Shown here: in pieces, positions 7,051 to 11,611 of the stretch
Layout of the letters: each line of letters opens with the position of its first letter
Position numbering within the stretch: the first letter of the stretch is position 1
Assembly (NCBI GenBank): GCA_016194795.1
Contig: JACQAX010000245.1
Coordinates: 1 to 11,611 of the forward strand
Reading direction: 5' to 3'
Source: Deltaproteobacteria bacterium
GTDB lineage: Bacteria; Bdellovibrionota; UBA1018; UBA923
Length of the DNA: 11,611 nt
Program-made: the position numbers and the translations under genes
Notes under the pieces: generated by a model
Seen by the model: only the letters and a program-made list of their open reading frames with translations
What the model was told of the DNA's origin: nothing
Databases searched by the model: none

Positions 7051-9454
7051 CTTCCAGCGCCGTCTCGTCATCGCCGTCGGCATCGCGCTGGGCTCCGGCG
7101 TGTTCGTCTCGGGCTACGTGCTCTCGAAGTTCCGCGGTTACGAGGACGCCGCTTCGCGCGTGATGTCGGGAGACCAGCGGACGGTGGTTCAGGGCCATCT
7201 CATCGAGGCGCGCGTGAAGGCGGCGGAGGAGCTCGCGCTCAACTCGGTCAACAGCGAGCAGGCCAACGCGAACTTCCGCGAGAAGCTCATCGGCATCAAC
7301 GACGACGTCCGCAATCTGTCGAAGGACCACCCCGACAAGCACCTCGACGAGATCAAGAAGCAGCTCAACGCGCTGATCTCGGCCAAGCAGGAGCCGCTCG
7401 AGGACCTGTTCGTCCATTACCGGAACCTCAAGACGAGCGCTTTCAACGTCTACCGCGCCGCCTGGGCCAACAAGTGGATGACGATCGCGCACAACGTCGG
7501 CCTGATCATCAACGACCTGGACAACCTGCCGTACCACGCCGGCGAGAAAGCCGTCGCGAGCGTCTACGCGAAGATCAGCCCGCTGATCGCGCTCATCACG
7601 CGCTCGCCGCTCTCGCAGGACGCCAAGCTGCAGCTCTTCGGCCATCTCAACACCCTCAAGGCGCAGGTCGCCCAGTACAACGAGGCGGCCGCGCGCTCCG
7701 ACAAGGTGAAGGAGCAGCGCCTCGAGGACCTCAAGGCGCTCGCCACGACGCTCAAAAAGTACAACGAGTCGCAGGGCAAGAGCATGCTGCAGTTCGGGAA
7801 CGAGGCGCGCACCGAGGTTTTCAAGGCGATGATCGCGTTCGGCCTCTTCATCCTCTTCGCGATGGCCTGGTACTGGTTCGCGCTCTCGACCATCGGCGCG
7901 CACGTGCGCGCGATCGCCGACCATTTCACCGAGCAGTTCAAGGGCTGGCTCTCGCCGAGCGGCAACAGCACGGCCTCGGGGTTCACGCAGCCCGAGAAGC
8001 CCGACGCCGAGCTCCTCGAGGCCTACCGCGCGATCGACCAGACGCTCAAGAGAGTGACCGCCTTGCGCAAGGAAGACGTGCTGATCAAGCGCCTGCTCAA
8101 CGTTCCGGTCGTGCTCGTCAACCGCAACAAGCAGGCCATCTTCTGGAACTCGGCGCTGTCGATCCTCGGCAAGGTGCGCGCGCTCGAGGAGCTGGGAGCG
8201 GTGCCGTACGCAAACTTACTCAGATTCACGTCGGTGCAGGGAAAAGCCGTCGATCCGATCGACAAGGCTTTCGCCGACAACAAGGAAGTCGCGCAGCTCG
8301 CGTTGATGCGAGTTGGGGATGACGGGCTCGCGGTGCAGGCGACCTGCACTCCGGTGCTGGGCGCTGACCATCAGGCCGAGTACGTCATGGTTCACATCCG
8401 CGATCTGCGCGACGAAAACAAGCGGGCCGAGGCCGAGCTCGACCGCCAGCTCGAGTGCGTTCGTTCGGCCGTCGAGTTCGTGAAAGCCGGCAAGGTTCCG
8501 CCCGACGCGGGCCCGAGCCTGCGCAAGCCGGTGGTCGATACCGTCCTGGCGCTCAAGAGCCACGCGCTCGCGCTTCAAGAGCAGGCCTCCATCATGGCCG
8601 GCCAGGTCGAGACGATGCGAAGCCGCATGGAGCGCGAGGCCGGCTTGAAGAAGACGGTGCACGGCCGCGTCGAGCAGGTGTCGGGCGAGATCGCGAGCGT
8701 GCGCGCGGCGCTCGCCGAGCTGCGCGCCGCCAGCGACTCGGTGACCGTCAAGTTCGGCCAGATCGAGGCGCGCGGGAAGCTGCTGCGCACCGAGTACGAC
8801 GACATCCGCCGCCGCGGCCAGGATCTGGCGCGCGACCTCAAGGCGAGCCAGGGGCTCGTCTCGCAGTGCATCGCGCGCCTGGCGCAGACCGAGGAGATCT
8901 CGACGCGCGTGCGCGCCAACGAGCGGATGATCCGGGGGCTGCTCGAGAAGTCGACGGTGCTCAACGCCAACAACAGCATCCTGGGCTCCAAGCGCGAGCT
9001 CACGCCGTCGGACGTCGTCACGATCACCGAGAACATCACGCAGCTCATGAACCAGTTCGATCGCAGCTACCGCTTCATCGAGCAGTCGGTGGGCGACGTC
9101 GAGCGCGGGCTGGCCGACCTCACGACCAAGCTCCACGACAACCTCGCCACCGTGAGCAAGCTCTCGAGCGACGACCACGACCTCGTGCGCGCCGTGCAGG
9201 AGTCGGAGAAGCTCGTCGTCGCGAGCACGGGCGAGACGGCCGAGGTCGGCCGCGAAGTCGTCCATCTCAAGGCCGCCGCCAACCGCCTGGCCACCGACAT
9301 CAAGGCCGTCGAGGCCAAGATCCAGCGCCTCGTGCAGATCGGGCAGGCGAGCCTCGCGCTCCAGAGCCAGCTCGAGATCGGCTTCCAGGGCATGTTCGGC
9401 ACGGTCGGCCCGGCCAACAACGGCGCCGCGCGCGGCCTCGGCGGCTCCGCCTAG
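7040..9454 (+). CDS. Membrane-anchored PAS/coiled-coil sensor, MCP-like layout with degenerate tip
   Basis: The 804-residue protein is built like a transmembrane chemoreceptor. It has a short Arg-containing N-terminus, membrane helix 1 (residues 9-28) and a mostly helical periplasmic domain (about 30-258). Membrane helix 2 (263-282) is followed by a HAMP-like or linker stretch, a PAS-like domain (about 350-457, LLNVPVVLVNRNKQAIFWN opening) and a very long coiled coil (about 458-790). It lacks the clear MCP hairpin tip. Around residues 636-651, EKSTVLNANNSILGSK can be laid over the canonical EQTNLLALNAAIEAAR, but only a few positions agree, and the second arm (SDVVTITENI) is equally divergent. 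There is no CheB/CheR pentapeptide at the C-terminus and no kinase domain. Context suggests a partner of the CheA-like protein encoded just upstream. The alternative is a coiled-coil membrane organiser unrelated to MCPs. The periplasmic ligand is unknown. Confidence 0.7.
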   Translation: MRSSFQRRLVIAVGIALGSGVFVSGYVLSKFRGYEDAASRVMSGDQRTVVQGHLIEARVKAAEELALNSVNSEQANANFREKLIGINDDVRNLSKDHPDKHLDEIKKQLNALISAKQEPLEDLFVHYRNLKTSAFNVYRAAWANKWMTIAHNVGLIINDLDNLPYHAGEKAVASVYAKISPLIALITRSPLSQDAKLQLFGHLNTLKAQVAQYNEAAARSDKVKEQRLEDLKALATTLKKYNESQGKSMLQFGNEARTEVFKAMIAFGLFILFAMAWYWFALSTIGAHVRAIADHFTEQFKGWLSPSGNSTASGFTQPEKPDAELLEAYRAIDQTLKRVTALRKEDVLIKRLLNVPVVLVNRNKQAIFWNSALSILGKVRALEELGAVPYANLLRFTSVQGKAVDPIDKAFADNKEVAQLALMRVGDDGLAVQATCTPVLGADHQAEYVMVHIRDLRDENKRAEAELDRQLECVRSAVEFVKAGKVPPDAGPSLRKPVVDTVLALKSHALALQEQASIMAGQVETMRSRMEREAGLKKTVHGRVEQVSGEIASVRAALAELRAASDSVTVKFGQIEARGKLLRTEYDDIRRRGQDLARDLKASQGLVSQCIARLAQTEEISTRVRANERMIRGLLEKSTVLNANNSILGSKRELTPSDVVTITENITQLMNQFDRSYRFIEQSVGDVERGLADLTTKLHDNLATVSKLSSDDHDLVRAVQESEKLVVASTGETAEVGREVVHLKAAANRLATDIKAVEAKIQRLVQIGQASLALQSQLEIGFQGMFGTVGPANNGAARGLGGSA

Positions 9455-9455
9455 C

Positions 9456-10409
9456 TCACTTCGAGACGTCGGTCTTCGTGGCGCCCGCGGGCGCGGAGGG
9501 CTGGACGCCCGGGCTGTACCGGTCGACGACGTCGCCGAAGCAGCTCTGGCCAAGCTTGTCGCTCGTGTCGGCGGCATCGCCGATCACGACGGGTTTGACC
9601 GGGTTTTGGGCGAGCTTCGCGGCGATGTCGGCGTCGCTGATGTCGGGCTTGCCGGCGGGCGCCGAGCAGTCGTCCAGCCAGCGCAGGAGCGAGCCGCCGA
9701 CGCGCTCGGGCGTGCCGCCCGCGGATTTTTTCGAGGCCGTGATCTCGTAGCCGCGCTTGTTGAACGGCTTGGCCGGAAACTCGTTGTAGACGACGTTGAG
9801 ATACGGACGGTCGGAGAACGTCTTGAAGGCTTCTTTCCCGCCCTCGGCCTGAAAGAGCTGGAGCGACGGCGGCCAGGCGTTCGACACCTTGAGGAACCCG
9901 AAGGTCTTGCCGGCCTTGTCGGTCACGTTGTCGGCGTAGCCATCCTTGAGCTTCTGCCTGCACTCGCGCGCCTTGTCGGCGACGCACCAGCTTTGAAACG
10001 TCTTGCTGTAGTAGAGCTCGACGCCGTTGATGAACACGCCGTCGCCGTCGGTCGAGAGCGACTTGGCGCTCAACGTCGAGCCGGGCAGCTCGACGGGTAC
10101 CTTGGCGGGGTTCGCGCACTTGCTCACGCAGGCCGGTCCGGGCGGCAGCGTGATCGTGTCGGGAAAGTCGTCGCCGGTCGACGCGAGCACGATCGAGGCG
10201 ACCTCGAACTCGTCGCCCGCTTTGCTCGCGCCGGCCGCGATCACCGAGTCGTAAAAGAGGAAGCCCGAGCGGCCGTCGCAGATCGCCGATACCGTCGCGC
10301 ACGGGCAGCGGACCTTGGCCAAGCCCAGGTCCAGCACCTTGCAATGGACGGCCAATGCCGGGCTTTCGAGCACGAGCAGCAGCGTGGCCGCGAAAAAGAA
10401 GCTACGCAT
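9456..10409 (-). CDS. Secreted cysteine-rich protein of unknown function
   Basis: I do not recognise a family. The 317-residue protein starts at ATG 10409 with a clear Sec signal peptide: Arg2, a hydrophobic core FFFAATLLLVL, then SPALA with likely cleavage after residue 20. The mature part opens with closely spaced cysteines (Cys23, 35, 37, 44), and six more occur later in ACVSKC, SWCVADKAREC, DDCSAP and QSCFGD. Ten cysteines in an exported protein suggest disulfides and a periplasmic or extracellular location. The C-terminus is Pro/Ala/Thr-rich and polar. In-frame ATGs upstream, at and near the palindrome, are possible, but the signal peptide and a GGGGGA about 10 bases upstream favour 10409. 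It follows the outer-membrane barrel gene in the same direction (74-base gap) and converges on the flagellar operon with one base between stops. Confidence 0.75.
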   Translation of the reverse strand: MRSFFFAATLLLVLESPALAVHCKVLDLGLAKVRCPCATVSAICDGRSGFLFYDSVIAAGASKAGDEFEVASIVLASTGDDFPDTITLPPGPACVSKCANPAKVPVELPGSTLSAKSLSTDGDGVFINGVELYYSKTFQSWCVADKARECRQKLKDGYADNVTDKAGKTFGFLKVSNAWPPSLQLFQAEGGKEAFKTFSDRPYLNVVYNEFPAKPFNKRGYEITASKKSAGGTPERVGGSLLRWLDDCSAPAGKPDISDADIAAKLAQNPVKPVVIGDAADTSDKLGQSCFGDVVDRYSPGVQPSAPAGATKTDVSK

Positions 10410-10483
10410 TCCGAGAGGTCCCCCGGCTATCATTATAATGGGGCTGCCGGGCTTTGAGCAGGGCCTTGGAATCGTTGCCTTTT
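10410..10483. other. Intergenic gap between the two minus-strand genes
   Basis: The gap holds the TATAAT palindrome and a GGGGGA before the secreted-protein gene. I see no hairpin followed by a T run that would end transcription of the barrel gene, so read-through is possible. Confidence 0.4.
10431..10440 (-). promoter_or_regulatory. Palindromic TATAAT element, probable -10 of the secreted-protein gene
   Basis: CATTATAATG is a perfect 10-base palindrome and contains the consensus -10 hexamer TATAAT on both strands, in an otherwise GC-rich sequence. Read on the minus strand, it would give a leader of about 20 bases before ATG 10409. No good -35 hexamer lies 17 bases upstream (about three matches at best). 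It could also be an operator-like site. This suggests the secreted protein has its own promoter. Confidence 0.4.
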
Positions 10484-11596
10484 TCAGAGCTCGAATGCAA
10501 GCCTGAGGGCCACGCGGCGGTCTTCGAGGCCGCCCGCGTTGCCGGTGAGCTCTTCGCCGTAGGTCGAGAGGTCGAGCTTCACGACGGGCAGGTCGATGCC
10601 GAGGCCCGCGGTGGGGTAGCCCTGGTTCAGGCCCAGCCGCAGCGAGAACACCCGCGAAAGCTTTCCCTCGGTTCCGAAGTGGGTTTTCTTCGCGAACGAG
10701 ATGCGCTTCTGCGAGTCGCCCGTATCCTGGATCTCCATCGAGAAAAGCGGCGCCGTGAACCACCACCAGTCGGGGAAGTCGAAGCGCACGCCCCAGTGGA
10801 TGAGGCGGTCGTTGTTCGTCGGCCGGGAGCCCAGGCCGCTCATGAGGGCGGCGTTGAGGTCGGAGTAGTGGGTCTTGAGGAGGCTCGAGATCGTCATCCC
10901 GATGGAGATGCGCGTCCAGGGCAGCTCCCACGGGATGTGGTAGTAGGCGCCGAGGTCGGCGTCGACGCCGAAGCCCTGGTTGCCGAAGTTGGAAAGCGCG
11001 AGCTTCTTGCCCGTGAGGAAGTCGAGCGAGCTGAGCGTCGAGTCGGCCGAGACGCGGTAGAGGAAGTGCAGGTTCAAGCCCACCGAGAGCTGGTTGTTGA
11101 AGAAGGGGTGCGAGAACCCGAAGTTCGGGCCCACGTCCATGATCGTCTGCGAGTCGACGTCGGTGGTGAAGTTGACCGTGAGGTTGGTGTGGGCGCCGGC
11201 GTACAAGCCGAAGGCGAAGCCGAGGTCGCCGATGAACGTCGGGTCGTAGTAGGCGGTCATCATCTGGAAGAGCAGGTGCTCGTTCTGGCCGATGAGCGAC
11301 GAGGCACCCGAGATGGTGCTCGCGCCGGAGGCGGACTTCAAGTTCGAGAGCGAGCTCGTGCTGCCGATCAGATTCGTGTTGAGCTCGACCATCGTCTCGA
11401 GCATCGTGAACTTCCACGTGTCGACCTCGGAGAGGCGCGCGGGGTTGCCGAAGAGCGACTCGCTGTAGTTGCCCGTGGTGTAGAGCACGCCGCCCATGCC
11501 CTCGCTGCGGATGCCGCGGAAATTGCGGGGCTGCTCCTCGATGGCTCGTGCTACGGGAGAAAGCGCGGTGAGGAGGAGGAGTAGGAGCGCCGTCAC
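10484..11596 (-). CDS. Outer-membrane beta-barrel protein, FadL/PorV-like
   Basis: The 370-residue protein has a signal peptide with a long leucine run (MTALLLLLLTALSPVARA, cleavage likely after residue 18). The mature N-terminus has the pattern RSEGMGGVLYTTG followed by LFGNPARLSE. This resembles the GMGGA...NPAGL signature of FadL/OmpP1, PorV and TraF_2-type barrels. The rest alternates polar and hydrophobic residues in strand-length blocks with Gly/Asn/Asp turns, for example LGFAFGLYAGAHTNLTVNF and VGLNLHFLYRV. It ends in a strand, VALRLAFEL. The barrel may import hydrophobic compounds or serve as a secretion or surface partner; no specific function can be assigned. The start is GTG at 11596, forced by an in-frame TAA at 11600-11602, and no strong ribosome binding site is visible. 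The antisense frame over nearly the same span is charge-rich and repetitive and is rejected. Confidence 0.8.
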   Translation of the reverse strand: MTALLLLLLTALSPVARAIEEQPRNFRGIRSEGMGGVLYTTGNYSESLFGNPARLSEVDTWKFTMLETMVELNTNLIGSTSSLSNLKSASGASTISGASSLIGQNEHLLFQMMTAYYDPTFIGDLGFAFGLYAGAHTNLTVNFTTDVDSQTIMDVGPNFGFSHPFFNNQLSVGLNLHFLYRVSADSTLSSLDFLTGKKLALSNFGNQGFGVDADLGAYYHIPWELPWTRISIGMTISSLLKTHYSDLNAALMSGLGSRPTNNDRLIHWGVRFDFPDWWWFTAPLFSMEIQDTGDSQKRISFAKKTHFGTEGKLSRVFSLRLGLNQGYPTAGLGIDLPVVKLDLSTYGEELTGNAGGLEDRRVALRLAFEL

Positions 11597-11611
11597 GGGT
11601 TAGGGATCACC

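Noticed and set aside
9481..9494. 14-base perfect palindrome GCGCCCGCGGGCGC after the convergent stops
   Set aside because: It lies in the 3' coding part of the secreted-protein gene, has no loop and no following T run, and is likely a by-product of GC-rich codons rather than a terminator.
10410..11417. Upstream extension of the secreted-protein frame, giving a 653-codon open frame
   Set aside because: The extension overlaps the barrel gene in another frame and reads as His/Arg/Pro-rich shadow. The signal peptide at 10409 marks the true start.
9606..11584. Long plus-strand frames (283 and 376 codons) at the right end
   Set aside because: They are antisense to two genes with clear signal peptides. 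The plus-strand products are Arg/Glu/Val-rich shadows without signal peptides or motifs.

Overview
The window is GC-rich throughout. Most of it (about 1.5 kb to 9.45 kb) is a plus-strand flagellar regulatory operon whose genes overlap or nearly touch. In order they are a 3' flhA fragment, flhF, a broken flhG, fliA, a degenerate CheA-like gene and a membrane sensor with an MCP-like layout. The gene order and the FlhA, FlhF and FliA sequences suggest a polarly flagellated Gram-negative of the old deltaproteobacterial or Bdellovibrionota type. This is a family-level impression, not a search result. Two minus-strand genes follow. One encodes a secreted cysteine-rich protein of unknown function. 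The other encodes an outer-membrane beta-barrel protein of the FadL/PorV type, which supports a Gram-negative host.

Left end (1-1522): an AzgA-type NCS2 purine permease on the minus strand, cut by the window edge, diverges from the first ~57 codons of a PLP-dependent threonine/serine dehydratase. That dehydratase runs in frame into the middle of FlhA at a stretch that fits both families (L-E-S-L-L-P-V, 1502-1522). A 397-codon open frame therefore joins two unrelated proteins. The likeliest explanation is an assembly chimera or a recombination point, so the first 1.5 kb may not come from the same genome as the rest.

Flagellar block (1502-5918): the FlhA cytoplasmic export domain overlaps flhF (SRP-type GTPase that sets flagellar site and number). 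flhG follows 18 bp later and fliA (sigma-28) overlaps the end of flhG by 4 bp. flhG has lost about 60 codons from its middle, with a frame change, near 4664-4669. FliA has an unusual insertion of about 80 residues between its first residues and sigma region 2.

Most interesting region (5929-9454): two overlapping genes directly after fliA. The first keeps the P3 dimerisation, P4 kinase-fold and P5 CheW-like regions of CheA, but has no P1 or P2, a destroyed N-box, a Cys where the adenine-binding Asp of the G1 box should be, and a shortened ATP lid. The second has two membrane segments, a periplasmic helical domain, a PAS domain and a long coiled coil whose presumed tip only weakly resembles the MCP hairpin tip. 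Together they look like a chemosensory scaffold without kinase activity, co-expressed with the flagellar regulators. This interpretation is inference from sequence.

Right end (9456-11596): the two minus-strand genes converge on the operon, with one base between the stop codons at 9454/9456. A palindromic TATAAT element lies before the secreted-protein gene.
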